The notes under the pieces are model-generated. The model had not been told where the DNA came from. It made no database searches and saw only the letters and a list, made by a program, of their open reading frames with translations. The translations under genes were made by a program, and so were the position numbers. Below are positions 37,275 through 46,950 of a DNA stretch of 64,000 bases, piece by piece. Position 1 is the first letter of the stretch. Every line of letters begins with the position of its first letter. The stretch is from Hydrogenedens sp964549105 (lineage in GTDB: Bacteria; Hydrogenedentota; Hydrogenedentia; Hydrogenedentales; Hydrogenedentaceae), in NCBI GenBank assembly GCA_964549105.1, contig CAZJTZ010000007.1, positions 1 to 64,000 of the forward strand. The letters are read 5' to 3'.

Positions 37275-37745
37275 GTGGATAATTTAAGCGAACAATTTTT
37301 CCGAGCCCTTGAACAACATAAGATTGAGGGATTGGATTTAATATGGCCCTCTTTCTCTTTCAAAGAATTGAAAATGAGTGTGAGTGGTGTTCAATCGGGC
37401 AAAAACATTGTATTCATTTTACCTTCTAACCCAAAATATCAAGACCCCTTAGGTTTCATTCACCCGGGATATTTATCCTTTGCTTTTAATGAATGCTTTT
37501 ATTGTTTAGCATTTTCTATAGCACGCAAGCCCTGCATACCTATTCATACGGAGTTTTCTTTAATTGAGCCTGTTCCTGCAAATTCCGCAGCACTTACTTT
37601 AGAGGTTTCCGTTTCTGCCAAGAGTCGAAAATTTCTGTTTTTAACAGGAAAAGCCATCAATTACCGTGAAAAGGTTCATGCCCTGGCTTCAGCAATGATA
37701 ACGCCTTATTCATTACCCACCCGTAATGATGCGGAGACAAAATAA
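37275..37745 (+). CDS. Hotdog-fold thioesterase-like protein
   Basis: This 156-residue protein resembles PaaI/YbgC-type hotdog enzymes: GFIHPGYLSFAFNECFYCLAF has the HPG(Y/x) and long central helix of the fold, and a C-terminal KFLFLTGKAINYREKVHALA strand-helix follows. These act on acyl-CoA or acyl-ACP thioesters, but no usual catalytic Asp is clear. The start is a GTG. It sits after PFK with no evident link. Confidence 0.65.
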   Translation: MDNLSEQFFRALEQHKIEGLDLIWPSFSFKELKMSVSGVQSGKNIVFILPSNPKYQDPLGFIHPGYLSFAFNECFYCLAFSIARKPCIPIHTEFSLIEPVPANSAALTLEVSVSAKSRKFLFLTGKAINYREKVHALASAMITPYSLPTRNDAETK

Positions 37746-37768
37746 AAAAATAATCAGAGATATGCGGG

Positions 37769-38575
37769 ATGTTGAAGAAATTTGCCATTATTAGTTTTTG
37801 GCTAATAACCCTGGTAGCATGTTATAGTTACACAGATGAGAGTATAGTTCCTTTATCCCGAGCACATTCTCACAACGATTATATCCGAAGTCGCCCTCTT
37901 TTTGAGGCGTTAGACAAGGGGTTTTGTAGCGTAGAAGCAGATATTCATTGGGTTAATGGTGATTTATTAGTTGCACATGATTTAGATAGGTGCAAACCAG
38001 AACGAAATTTGCAAGATATGTATCTCAAACCCATCTTTGAGCGTGTTCAAAAAAATAATGGACATGTCTATCCGACCCCTTCTGAATTCTGGTTGTTAAT
38101 TGATATTAAAAATGAGCCAGAAAAAACATACGCACTTTTAAGAAAACAACTGGAACCGTATAAGCCTTTCCTTACACAAATTGAAAAAGGGAAAAAAATA
38201 AATGGAGCAGTAACAGTTGTAATCTCCGGTGCTGTGCCCAGAGAAGCAATTACAAAAGATGAAAACCGTTATGCGTTTATTGATGGACGGATTGATGATT
38301 TAGATAAGAATCCGTCCCCTGACTTGGTCCCATGGATTAGTAACTCATGGTTTTCAATTTTTTCCTGGCGAGGTAAAGGGGAGATACCCGAATCGGAACG
38401 ACAAAAGTTAAGAGAGATTGTTATAAAGTCGCACGAACAAGGAAGAAAGGTTCGTTTTTGGGATATACCCCAAACACAAGATTGTTGGAAAGTCCTATAT
38501 GAAGAAGGGGTGGACTTCTTACACACGGATGTTCCATATAGGTTATCTAACTTTTTAAAAAGTAAGGTAAAATAG
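37769..38575 (+). CDS. Lipoprotein, Aim6/GDPD-like phosphodiesterase fold
   Basis: This 268-residue protein has a lipobox (ITLVAC, Cys about residue 18). It continues with SRAHSHNDYIRSRPLFEAL and SVEADIHWVNGDLLVAHD, then LLIDIKN. The two blocks match the His and Glu/Asp residues of the glycerophosphodiesterase/PI-PLC TIM-barrel active site, as in the Aim6-like family. It would sit at the periplasmic face and may cleave phosphodiesters; the substrate is unknown. It lies 24 bases after the hotdog gene. Confidence 0.78.
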   Translation: MLKKFAIISFWLITLVACYSYTDESIVPLSRAHSHNDYIRSRPLFEALDKGFCSVEADIHWVNGDLLVAHDLDRCKPERNLQDMYLKPIFERVQKNNGHVYPTPSEFWLLIDIKNEPEKTYALLRKQLEPYKPFLTQIEKGKKINGAVTVVISGAVPREAITKDENRYAFIDGRIDDLDKNPSPDLVPWISNSWFSIFSWRGKGEIPESERQKLREIVIKSHEQGRKVRFWDIPQTQDCWKVLYEEGVDFLHTDVPYRLSNFLKSKVK

Positions 38576-38598
38576 ATTTTTTGAGAAGGTATCCATAT

Positions 38599-39627
38599 AT
38601 GCCGACACTTAAAGTGGCTTTCGTAGGATTGGGAAATATTTGTAAAGAGCGACATATCCCGGGTCTAAAACGAATACCTGATGTCCAAATTATGGGGGTT
38701 TCCAATAGAACAGAACAATCAAGTAAAAAAGTTGCCCAGGAATACAATATCCCTAAAGTTTATCCATCCTGGGAGGAATTAGTAAATGACCCTGAGGTAG
38801 ATATTGTCTGGATTGGAACATGGCCATATCTTCACGCACCTGTTAGCATTTCTGCATTAAAAGCGGGAAAACATGTATTCTGCCAGGCGCGTATGGCTAT
38901 GAATCGGGTAGAAGCCAAACAGATGTATGAAACTGCATGCCGAACAGGCAAAGTAGCTGGTCTTTGTCCTGTTCCTTTTGGCTTTTCTTTCGATAAAACA
39001 ATTGCACGAATGAGAAGAGAGGGCGTTCTTGGCAACATTTATTGTATTAAAGTAACCAGTTTGGACGATTCTAATCTTGACCCAAATAAACCTGTTTATT
39101 GGCGTAAAGACCATCGTTTATCAGGACAAAATGTGCTTGCTCTGGGAATGTATATTGAATTACTTCACCGCTGGTTTGGATGGACAAAAAGTGTTTTGGG
39201 AAGTTATCAGATTTTCACACCTACTCGGAAAACGCCTGAGGGAGAAATTTTGGAAATACAAATTCCAGACCAGGTGCAAGCCCTGTTGGAACTTGATTGT
39301 GGTGCTGTTGCCCAAATCACAGCCTCAGGGATGTCAAATACTCCACAGGAAACAGTTGAAATTTATGCTCAAAACAAAACTCTCTACTATGATGTAAATG
39401 AAGATAAGTTATATGAGTTCAACAAAAATGGTGAGAAACAACCCATACAACCCTGTAAAGAAGATTACTATGATGTAAAAAATTGGTCTGTGGAAAAAGA
39501 CTTTATTGATGCCGTGTGTTCAGGGAAAAAATATCACCCCGATTTTGAAGATGGTTTGCGATATATGGAGGTATTGGATGCAATTTACAACTCTGCACAT
39601 TCTAATCAAAAAGTCTTTATTCACTAA
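38599..39627 (+). CDS. Gfo/Idh/MocA family oxidoreductase (cytoplasmic)
   Basis: The ATG at 38599 (GAAGG upstream) gives 342 residues; an in-frame TTG at 38581 is less likely. The N-terminal Rossmann motif is VGLGNICKERHIPGL, followed by the substrate domain (YWRKDHRLSGQNVLALGMY). There is no export signal, unlike the one at 30535. The usual EKP motif reads CQARMAMN at this position, so the catalytic Lys is missing and its chemistry is uncertain. Confidence 0.83.
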   Translation: MPTLKVAFVGLGNICKERHIPGLKRIPDVQIMGVSNRTEQSSKKVAQEYNIPKVYPSWEELVNDPEVDIVWIGTWPYLHAPVSISALKAGKHVFCQARMAMNRVEAKQMYETACRTGKVAGLCPVPFGFSFDKTIARMRREGVLGNIYCIKVTSLDDSNLDPNKPVYWRKDHRLSGQNVLALGMYIELLHRWFGWTKSVLGSYQIFTPTRKTPEGEILEIQIPDQVQALLELDCGAVAQITASGMSNTPQETVEIYAQNKTLYYDVNEDKLYEFNKNGEKQPIQPCKEDYYDVKNWSVEKDFIDAVCSGKKYHPDFEDGLRYMEVLDAIYNSAHSNQKVFIH

Positions 39628-40014
39628 CTACAATTTATTAGTACAAAGTTCATCCAACAACTTTTCTAATTTCAGTGCAGATTCAATTTAAATAATCTTT
39701 TTCTGGGCTGAAGCCAATTTAAAACATATCCCCGTTGCGTAAGAGATGAAAAAAGTTCGACACAGTAATATGTTTTCCAATCCCATGGATAATTTGACAG
39801 ATGAGATGATGTGATAAGATATAATTTCTTTTTCATTTCAGACACACCCCATAATCAAAGTATGAAGGTACACTGGTTATCTATTATTTTAAATCGATAA
39901 GTAAAATTATAGATAATTTTATATTAAAAGAAATTGTATAATTAAATACTCACTGTTTCATACATTGCAAACATACATTTAACCGCAAATACAAAATAAA
40001 CGATAAGGTCATTT
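39628..40014. other. Intergenic region upstream of the galactokinase gene
   Basis: These 387 bases hold no gene I can support and no hairpin of note. Promoters for the galactokinase operon are expected here, but no hexamer pair with good spacing could be fixed by eye. Confidence 0.4.
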
Positions 40015-41367
40015 ATGACAGATACAATATCTTCACTAGAAATATTAGGGAAATTACCAACACATTTATTTAAATCAAACAATATTGGAATTTGTCGTGT
40101 TCCGGGAAGAGTCAATTTAATTGGAGAACACACAGATTATAATGGCTTTTCGGTACTTCCCATTACATTAAACAAAGAAGTTCGTGCCGCTTTTTCTTTA
40201 TGCGATAATCATCAGGTTCATCTTACCAATGAGAGTGCTCGTTTTCAACCTACCCATTTTACAAATGGACCTGTTATCCCCTCCTCTCCTGTTGGGTCGT
40301 GGGATAACTATGTAAAGGCAGCCATTGTTGCCTTAAATCAAAGATTTAAGGTAAGGTCTTATCCCGGTTTTAATTTATTTGTGAGTAGCACACTTCCGAT
40401 TGCTTCCGGGTTAAGTTCTTCTTCTGCACTTGTAATAACTGCTTGTTTAGCCTATTTAAGAATTTTAGGGAAAGAACTAGGGAAAGACATTTCACGCTCA
40501 GAACTGGCGGAACTTATGGCAGAAGGGGAACATTTTGTTGGAACATGTGGCGGTGGAATGGACCAAACTGTTATCCTCAATGGGGATAAGGGGCACGCAT
40601 GTAAAATAGATTTCTTCCCTATCCGAACAAAACTGATTCCTCTGTTTGAAGACCATGTATTTATCATTTGTGATTCAACGGTGAGGGCACGAAAGACGGG
40701 GACTTGTTTACATCGCTATAATTCAGGACCGAGAATGTGTTCCCTTGCCTGTGCACTTTTAGAACATCACTTAAAAAAAGAGTTTGGGGAAGATTTTAAC
40801 ATTGTAAGATTAGGCGATTTGTGGAATGGCAATTTGTGTCTTACTTCAAGAGAAATTCTTGAAATAACAACACAGGCCATTCCTAAGGAGCACTTATCAT
40901 TGAAAGAGATTGCTTATATATTAGACTTAACACCAAACGAGGTGCGTGAGCATTGGATTGGAGACATTGAAGAACCAGAAAAGGGCTTTCCACTAAGAGC
41001 CCGGGTTCGGCATGTTATTTCAGAACATAAACGAGTAGAACTCTCGCGTGATGCCTTATTAGCAAATGATGCTTATACCTTTGGGACATTAATGAATGAG
41101 TCGCATGTAAGTTGTGCAAAGGATTACCAGATAAGTATTCCTGAACTGGATATGCTAACACAAATTGCACGCAAATCCGGAGCTATTGGAGCACGACTTA
41201 CGGGTGCAGGTTTTGGCGGTTGCACTGTTAATCTTGTTCCTTGTGAAAAAGTAGATTATTTTATGGAACAGATAGAAAAACAATACTATAAAAAATATTT
41301 AGGACTTCCCTCGGCACAAGGTATGTTTATCGCAGAAACAAGTTCTTCCGCTTCTTATATCAATTAA
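40015..41367 (+). CDS. galK: GALK2-like galactokinase/N-acetylgalactosamine kinase
   Basis: This 450-residue GHMP kinase has RVNLIGEHTDYNG, the ATP loop LPIASGLSSSSALV and the C-terminal TGAGFGGCTVNLV. E. coli GalK is about 380 residues; the extra length is an insertion (about 240-320) holding IAYILDLTPNEVREHW. That region resembles the extra helical segment of GALK2/Gal1-type kinases, which include N-acetylgalactosamine kinases. Galactose or GalNAc 1-phosphorylation is predicted. No UDP-glucose uridylyltransferase gene is nearby. Confidence 0.88.
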   Translation: MTDTISSLEILGKLPTHLFKSNNIGICRVPGRVNLIGEHTDYNGFSVLPITLNKEVRAAFSLCDNHQVHLTNESARFQPTHFTNGPVIPSSPVGSWDNYVKAAIVALNQRFKVRSYPGFNLFVSSTLPIASGLSSSSALVITACLAYLRILGKELGKDISRSELAELMAEGEHFVGTCGGGMDQTVILNGDKGHACKIDFFPIRTKLIPLFEDHVFIICDSTVRARKTGTCLHRYNSGPRMCSLACALLEHHLKKEFGEDFNIVRLGDLWNGNLCLTSREILEITTQAIPKEHLSLKEIAYILDLTPNEVREHWIGDIEEPEKGFPLRARVRHVISEHKRVELSRDALLANDAYTFGTLMNESHVSCAKDYQISIPELDMLTQIARKSGAIGARLTGAGFGGCTVNLVPCEKVDYFMEQIEKQYYKKYLGLPSAQGMFIAETSSSASYIN

Positions 41368-41394
41368 TCCTTGCATAGAAAAATGGCTTATTTT

Positions 41395-42432
41395 ATGGAC
41401 ATCCTATTTCGCGAATTATTTGAACTAAAAGAAAAGGAATGGTTATCACCGCAAGCATGTCTTTCTACAAATTCTAAAGGAAGACAAATTGTAGAAAAGG
41501 AAGACCCCTTTCGCACATCTTTTCAACGAGACCGCGACCGCATTATCCATTCAAAAGCATTCCGCCGTTTAAAACGGAAGACACAAGTCTTCCTTACCCC
41601 TCTGGGAGACCATTATCGAACACGGTTGACCCATACATTAGAAGTAGCACAAATTGCGCGCTCTATATCTCGCGTTCTTCGATTGAATGAAGATTTAACA
41701 GAAGCCATTGCACTGGGGCATGATTTGGGGCATACCCCCTTCGGACATGCAGGAGAACGGATTCTGGCTGAACTTTCCTCTTTTGGGTTTAATCATGCTG
41801 AACAAAGTTTAAGGGTAGTTGATGTCCTGGAACATCGCCATGGGAAAAGGGGATTAAACCTTACTTTTGAAGTTCGTGAAGGCATTCGTAATCATTCTCA
41901 GGGCAAATGTATCCTTTTTGGAAAACCCTGCCCTGAGGGGATTAGTCATGAAGCAACTATTGTTAGTCTTAGTGATGTCATTGCCTACATTACTCATGAC
42001 ATAGATGATGCTATTCGTGCAGGCATTTTAACCACAAATAAATTACCACAAATGGCTATAACTATAGTGGGAAAGACTGCTTCTGAACAAATTGATGCAA
42101 TGATTCACGGAGTTATTGAAGGCTCAATAAAAGGACAAATCCAAATCACACCCGAAACTTTAAATGCTATTGTTGAATTGAGAAACTTCTTATTTGAGAA
42201 ACTTTACTCATCTGAACCTATTATGAAAGAGATGAATAAGGCACAACGCGTTGTTAAGGAGTTGTTCAATTATTTTATGGAAAATCCTACAAAAACATTG
42301 TTTGAAAGTGAATTTATAAATCCAGAAGATTCATTGGAAAGAAAGGTTGTAGATTTTCTTGCAGGTATGACAGACGAATATGCGCTAACCACTTACAAAA
42401 ATATTTTTCTACCATCTCGATGGAACATATAA
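41395..42432 (+). CDS. dgt: Deoxyguanosinetriphosphate triphosphohydrolase-like HD protein
   Basis: This enzyme hydrolyses dNTPs to nucleoside and triphosphate. FRTSFQRDRDRIIHSKAFRR, TRLTHTLEVAQIARSISR and ALGHDLGHTPFGHAGE are the dGTPase signature and carry the metal-binding HD residues. Candidate in-frame starts are TTG 41371, ATG 41383 and ATG 41395; I use the last (345 residues), as nothing conserved lies before it. It closely follows galK and overlaps the next gene by 13 bases. Confidence 0.92.
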   Translation: MDILFRELFELKEKEWLSPQACLSTNSKGRQIVEKEDPFRTSFQRDRDRIIHSKAFRRLKRKTQVFLTPLGDHYRTRLTHTLEVAQIARSISRVLRLNEDLTEAIALGHDLGHTPFGHAGERILAELSSFGFNHAEQSLRVVDVLEHRHGKRGLNLTFEVREGIRNHSQGKCILFGKPCPEGISHEATIVSLSDVIAYITHDIDDAIRAGILTTNKLPQMAITIVGKTASEQIDAMIHGVIEGSIKGQIQITPETLNAIVELRNFLFEKLYSSEPIMKEMNKAQRVVKELFNYFMENPTKTLFESEFINPEDSLERKVVDFLAGMTDEYALTTYKNIFLPSRWNI

Positions 42433-43121
42433 AATTAGGTATTATAACAGGCACAGGTTTAGATTTCGCTAACCTATTGGATTCCTGTCAATGGGAAAAG
42501 TCTTTGACAGATATATTTCCTGAGTTTCAAAATCAAATAATAGGGCATAAATATCAATTGTTAGAAGGAACTCTTGCTTCCTTACCTGTTATCCTTTGCA
42601 ATGGTAGAATTCATGCCTACGAAGGATATTCTTTTGAACAATTTCAATCTTTTCTGTCTTATTTCAAAGAAAAAGGAATTACACATTTAATTTCAATAAA
42701 TGCGGTGGGTGGACTCAACAAAGAATTTCCCGTAGGTTCTTTTGTCTCTATACAAAAACTTTTTTCTATCCCATATCATAAATTTGATATTCCTGAGACC
42801 CTATATCCTTCCTGGATATTTAAAAATTTCCAGCAAAAAGCAACTTATATCTGGGTAACGGGTCCTTCTTATGAAACACAAGCAGAACTACAATTTTTCT
42901 TACAGCAGGGTGGAGATGTCGTAGGAATGAGTGGAGCCCCTGAACTTTACTGGGCTCTGCAATTAGGAATAAAAACAGCCATGTTTTCATGTATTACCAA
43001 TTATTGCTTTTCTCATTCACCACTAAATCACAAGATAGTTGTAGAAAACGCACAAAAGGCGTGTAACCGATTTATACGGGAATTAAAAGAAATAGTGCTA
43101 AAGGAACTAATTTGTGGCTAA
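42420..43121 (+). CDS. Purine nucleoside phosphorylase family protein
   Basis: This 233-residue protein has the trimeric PNP/MTAP signature: CNGRIHAYEGYSFEQ, NAVGGL, VTGPSYETQAELQ and VVGMSGAPELYWA. It is shorter than the usual 265-285 residues. It cleaves purine nucleosides with phosphate and would act on nucleosides released by the overlapping dgt gene, so the two may form a purine salvage pair. Specificity (inosine, guanosine or methylthioadenosine) is not decided. Confidence 0.9.
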   Translation: MEHIKLGIITGTGLDFANLLDSCQWEKSLTDIFPEFQNQIIGHKYQLLEGTLASLPVILCNGRIHAYEGYSFEQFQSFLSYFKEKGITHLISINAVGGLNKEFPVGSFVSIQKLFSIPYHKFDIPETLYPSWIFKNFQQKATYIWVTGPSYETQAELQFFLQQGGDVVGMSGAPELYWALQLGIKTAMFSCITNYCFSHSPLNHKIVVENAQKACNRFIRELKEIVLKELICG

Positions 43122-43125
43122 TTTA

Positions 43126-44139
43126 CTACGGTGAGTCCGTAGAAGGGGGAGTGTGAAAATTGATAGCAGCAAAACCAATGGATGTATCTTTTAAATTCAT
43201 TTTTTTACCAGATTGTTCATATCCCAACAAAGTTCCTTGAGCACTTTTAGGTAGAAGTGCTACAAAAAGGTATATTGCATTCTTACCACATACAGGATTT
43301 TTTGTGCGGTCAAAATAATCCTGCAAACCTAAAAGGTCTTTTTTTATTATTAAGTTTATCAACTCCTGGTCTAATTGTTCTTGCTTTTCCAGCATTTGCT
43401 CTGGCGGTGCAGGAGTAAAATTGAAAGAAACGCCCCACGAAGTTAAATCTGTGCTCAAAATTAATAATGTTTTCTCAGTTTTAACTCGTTGTATAGTTCC
43501 TAAAATGTCTCTAAATACAAAATTGCTCTCTTTCCCATAATTATCAGTAAATTCCCCTACAACAATAGGGAGCAAGTTTAACTTTTTCATTTTATACTGT
43601 AACATAGGCAAGACAACCTCTATTGAATATTCGTTCTTATGTAATTCAAATTTTCCTGGAAGGGCAGTTTTTTGTAATGCTTGCATAACTATATAAGGAC
43701 AAAGAGCCATGCGTTCTAATTTTTCGTAGTCTACCCGAATTACACCCAACGGAGTGGCAAAACCCTGAACAGATGGCAATGAACAACCCTGTATTTTTGC
43801 TATATGAGTAGGAGCCAGAATAATCACCTCGTCAAATTCTTCCTCTTTCACCTCTGCAAAAGCACGAGCAATCAAATCTCCACACAGACCCCAACCAGAA
43901 TGAGGAACCACGCAAGCAATTAGTTTATCGTTAGTATTTGGGACAGGAGGAACTTGTTCGAAAAGTTTTTGAATAGTCTCTTTTAAGACAGGTGGGTCCC
44001 CCGGATATAATGTTCCCGCAGCAAAAGGACGCCGAATTTTCTCTGCTGAAAAGGAATCATAAGAAAAAAGGGTAGATAGGATGATAAGCAAAAAGCATAT
44101 TTGTTGAAATCTTCTACTTCTAATCTGCAATAAGTCCAT
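43126..44139 (-). CDS. MEMO-like protein with predicted signal peptide
   Basis: This 337-residue protein has a signal-peptide-like segment (about 13-31, ending SFSA) before a MEMO1-like domain: RRPFAAGTLYPGDPP, CVVPHSGWGLCGD, VIILAPTHIAK and LLILSTDLTSWG. MEMO-like proteins are related to class III dioxygenases with a conserved His-rich metal site; the SGWxxxG and APTH motifs match. Most bacterial forms lie in the AmmeMemoRadiSam system and are cytoplasmic, so export is unusual. It is convergent with the PNP gene, four bases apart. Confidence 0.83.
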   Translation of the reverse strand: MDLLQIRSRRFQQICFLLIILSTLFSYDSFSAEKIRRPFAAGTLYPGDPPVLKETIQKLFEQVPPVPNTNDKLIACVVPHSGWGLCGDLIARAFAEVKEEEFDEVIILAPTHIAKIQGCSLPSVQGFATPLGVIRVDYEKLERMALCPYIVMQALQKTALPGKFELHKNEYSIEVVLPMLQYKMKKLNLLPIVVGEFTDNYGKESNFVFRDILGTIQRVKTEKTLLILSTDLTSWGVSFNFTPAPPEQMLEKQEQLDQELINLIIKKDLLGLQDYFDRTKNPVCGKNAIYLFVALLPKSAQGTLLGYEQSGKKMNLKDTSIGFAAINFHTPPSTDSP

Positions 44140-44325
44140 TATCTATATTTTCCTATAAATTATTTTTATTTTCAATCATTTAATTTGAGGATTAGCATAA
44201 ATAATAAGTATAATACCTCTTCTATGATTTTAAAAGAAAATGACTAATTGTGGAGTAATCTCTTTTTAAAATTTAAGGTTTGATTAAAAACAAGTTAATA
44301 AACAAAAAAAGAACGGAGTTATCCC

Positions 44326-46365
44326 ATGGCACAATTTGACCCCAGAAAAGTTCGTAATGTTGGTTTGGCAGGACACGGTGGAGTCGGAAAAACCATGCTT
44401 GTTGAACGCATTCTGTATTCAGCAGGAATCACAAGCCGTTTTGGCAGTATTGAAGATGGGAATACTGTTTGTGATTACCTTGAAGATGAAAAAGACCGCA
44501 AGTGTTCTATTACTATGAAGTTAATACATCTGGACTGGAAGGGAACACGGATTCATATTGTTGACCATCCAGGATACTCTGATTTTATAGGTGAACTTGC
44601 AGCTTCGTCTGCAGTTCTTGACGCATTGGTCATTTTAGTTGACGCTACTACGGGGGTTCAGGTTGGAACAGACCTGGCGTGGAAATATGCCGAGAAACAT
44701 CACATTCCCCGTGCCATTTTTGTAAACAAACTTGACCGAGAACATACTCACTTTATGGATGTAGTAGAAAAAATTCAATCGGCTTATGGGAAACATTGTG
44801 TCCCGATTGTTATGCCTGTTGGAGAGGCGTCCAATTTAAGTGGAGTCGTGAACATTGTTACAGGAGATGCTTCTGTTTTAGGTGATAAAGCAGAAAAGGC
44901 AAAGGAAGCAATAGTAGAGGTTGTTGCAGAAACTGATGAAGCCTTGATGGAAAAATATCTGGAAACCTTCGAATTATCACAGGAAGAATTTGACAAAGGA
45001 CTTCAAAAAGGAATTAGTACAGGTAAGATTATTCCTATTATTGCTGGAAGTGTAAGCAAAGCAGTTGGGCATGAAGAATTGCTTGATATTGTTGCTAATT
45101 CCTTCCCCAATCCATTGGAACGGAAAGTAATAGCCAAAAATGCTGCGGGTGAGGATGTAAGTATCACTCCTGACCCAGATGGACCTTTTGTGGCACAAGT
45201 TTTCCGGTCCATGGTAGACCCCTTTGTGGGACATCTTACTCTTTTCCGCGTATTTTCAGGCACACTGCATTCCGATTCTGATTTTTATAATTGCAATACA
45301 CAGACAAAAGAACGCTCTGGAAAAATCGTCATGATGTTAGGAAAAGAACAAAAGCAAGTGAATGAAGTGGGTCCCGGAGACATTGCGGCTATGACCAAGT
45401 TAAAGAATACACATTTTGGCAATACTCTATCTGTTGTAGGAAATGATATTAAACTGCCGCCTATTGAATTACCACAATCTATGGTTAAATTAGCCATTTC
45501 GCCAAAATCTCGTAATGATGAAGACCGCATAGGTGAAGCATTAAACCGTATGGCAGAAGAAGACCCCACTTTCAGTCATTATAGAGACCCCGAAACAAAT
45601 GAACACATAATTCGTGGTATGGGTGATTTGCAGATTGAAATTTTGATGAATCGAATGAAACGGAAATATAATGTTGAGGCAGAAACTCGCACACCCAAAG
45701 TCGCCTACAAAGAAACGGTACGAGGAAAAGCAGAGGTTCAGGGTAAATACAAAAAACAGACAGGTGGACATGGGCAATATGGTGATGTGCATTTACGAAT
45801 TGCTCCTAACGAAAGAGGACAGGGTTATAAATTTGTTGACAGTATCGTCGGCGGTGTTGTTCCTAAACAATATATCCCTGCTGTGGACAAAGGTGCCCAG
45901 GAAGCCTTGATGAAGGGTGTAATTTCAGGTCATCCTGTTGTTGATATTATCGTAGAACTTTTCTTCGGGTCATATCACCCTGTAGATTCTTCTGAACTTG
46001 CTTTCAAAATCGCTGCATCCATGGCTATTCAAAAAGGAGTGCGTGAAGCCAATCCCTGCATATTGGAGCCTATTATGGAAATTACAGTTACGGTTCCTGA
46101 AGACTTCATGGGCGATATTACAGGAGACCTGAACAGTCGGCGTGGAAGAATTTTAGGGATGGAGGCTATGGGCGGAGGTTTACAGTGCATTCGTGCTTTA
46201 GTGCCTGAATCAGAAATACTCCGATACGCCACAGATTTAAGAAGTATGACAGCCGGTAGAGGAACCTTTGACCTCAAATTTAGCCATTACGATGAAGTAC
46301 CCGAATTCGTTGCAAAAGATATTATTGCGGCTTACGAAAAATCACGCGAAGCCGGAAACGAATAG
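44326..46365 (+). CDS. EF-G-like translational GTPase (FusA2-type)
   Basis: This 679-residue protein has the EF-G domain order with G1 AGHGGVGKT (15-23), G4 NKLD (134-137) and C-terminal domains IV/V (GRGTFDLKFSHYDEV). G3 reads DHPGYSDF at 80-87, where EF-G has DTPGHVDF, so the catalytic His is Tyr. That pattern is seen in EF-G2 paralogues, whose ribosomal role is unclear and which may not translocate efficiently. A CGGAG site precedes the ATG. It stands alone without str operon genes. Confidence 0.9.
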   Translation: MAQFDPRKVRNVGLAGHGGVGKTMLVERILYSAGITSRFGSIEDGNTVCDYLEDEKDRKCSITMKLIHLDWKGTRIHIVDHPGYSDFIGELAASSAVLDALVILVDATTGVQVGTDLAWKYAEKHHIPRAIFVNKLDREHTHFMDVVEKIQSAYGKHCVPIVMPVGEASNLSGVVNIVTGDASVLGDKAEKAKEAIVEVVAETDEALMEKYLETFELSQEEFDKGLQKGISTGKIIPIIAGSVSKAVGHEELLDIVANSFPNPLERKVIAKNAAGEDVSITPDPDGPFVAQVFRSMVDPFVGHLTLFRVFSGTLHSDSDFYNCNTQTKERSGKIVMMLGKEQKQVNEVGPGDIAAMTKLKNTHFGNTLSVVGNDIKLPPIELPQSMVKLAISPKSRNDEDRIGEALNRMAEEDPTFSHYRDPETNEHIIRGMGDLQIEILMNRMKRKYNVEAETRTPKVAYKETVRGKAEVQGKYKKQTGGHGQYGDVHLRIAPNERGQGYKFVDSIVGGVVPKQYIPAVDKGAQEALMKGVISGHPVVDIIVELFFGSYHPVDSSELAFKIAASMAIQKGVREANPCILEPIMEITVTVPEDFMGDITGDLNSRRGRILGMEAMGGGLQCIRALVPESEILRYATDLRSMTAGRGTFDLKFSHYDEVPEFVAKDIIAAYEKSREAGNE

Positions 46366-46950
46366 TTAGAAACTTCTGAAAGAACAATTAAAACCATACT
46401 CCTTTTATTATTACCTTGTTAAAAGGATGATGAAACAGAGTGTATCCCTGTATACCCCTATAACTCCTTTTTAAATTGACTTGTATTTTTTTCGCAGGCA
46501 AGATACTCCTGATACCTTACAATGTCCTTGTTAATAAAAGTTGCCCCTTTTAAAACCCGCACAAATAATAATTTTTGCCAGTGTTCCTACTGACGGAATT
46601 ACATTAGTAGGGTTAAATTGTATATCGTATAGGATTGTCTAAAATGGGTCGTTATATCCAGTTCAATCTGGCATAATTGCAAACAATTTGTTCCACAGCA
46701 AATGATATTTTCCTCTTATTTTTTAGCAAATAAAAAATAATGGTAATTCTATTCCTGCTTAAAATTATCATCGCAAATCAAATACATATTTTCCAGATGT
46801 CTTAAATAAATTGAGAAATTATGTTCACTTGTGTTGTTAAAATTTAGAGAACTTAGAGAGGAGAATATTCCGAAGAAATAAGAATAAAAAAAATAAATAC
46901 AAGTTTAAGTCTATATATATTGCTTTGTCTGGAGAAGTCATCAAAAATAG
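46366..46950. other. Intergenic region between EF-G-like gene and tRNA-Leu
   Basis: No coding region or stable hairpin could be supported in these 585 bases, which are AT-rich with scattered stop codons in all frames. A short leader or non-coding RNA cannot be excluded. Confidence 0.4.
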
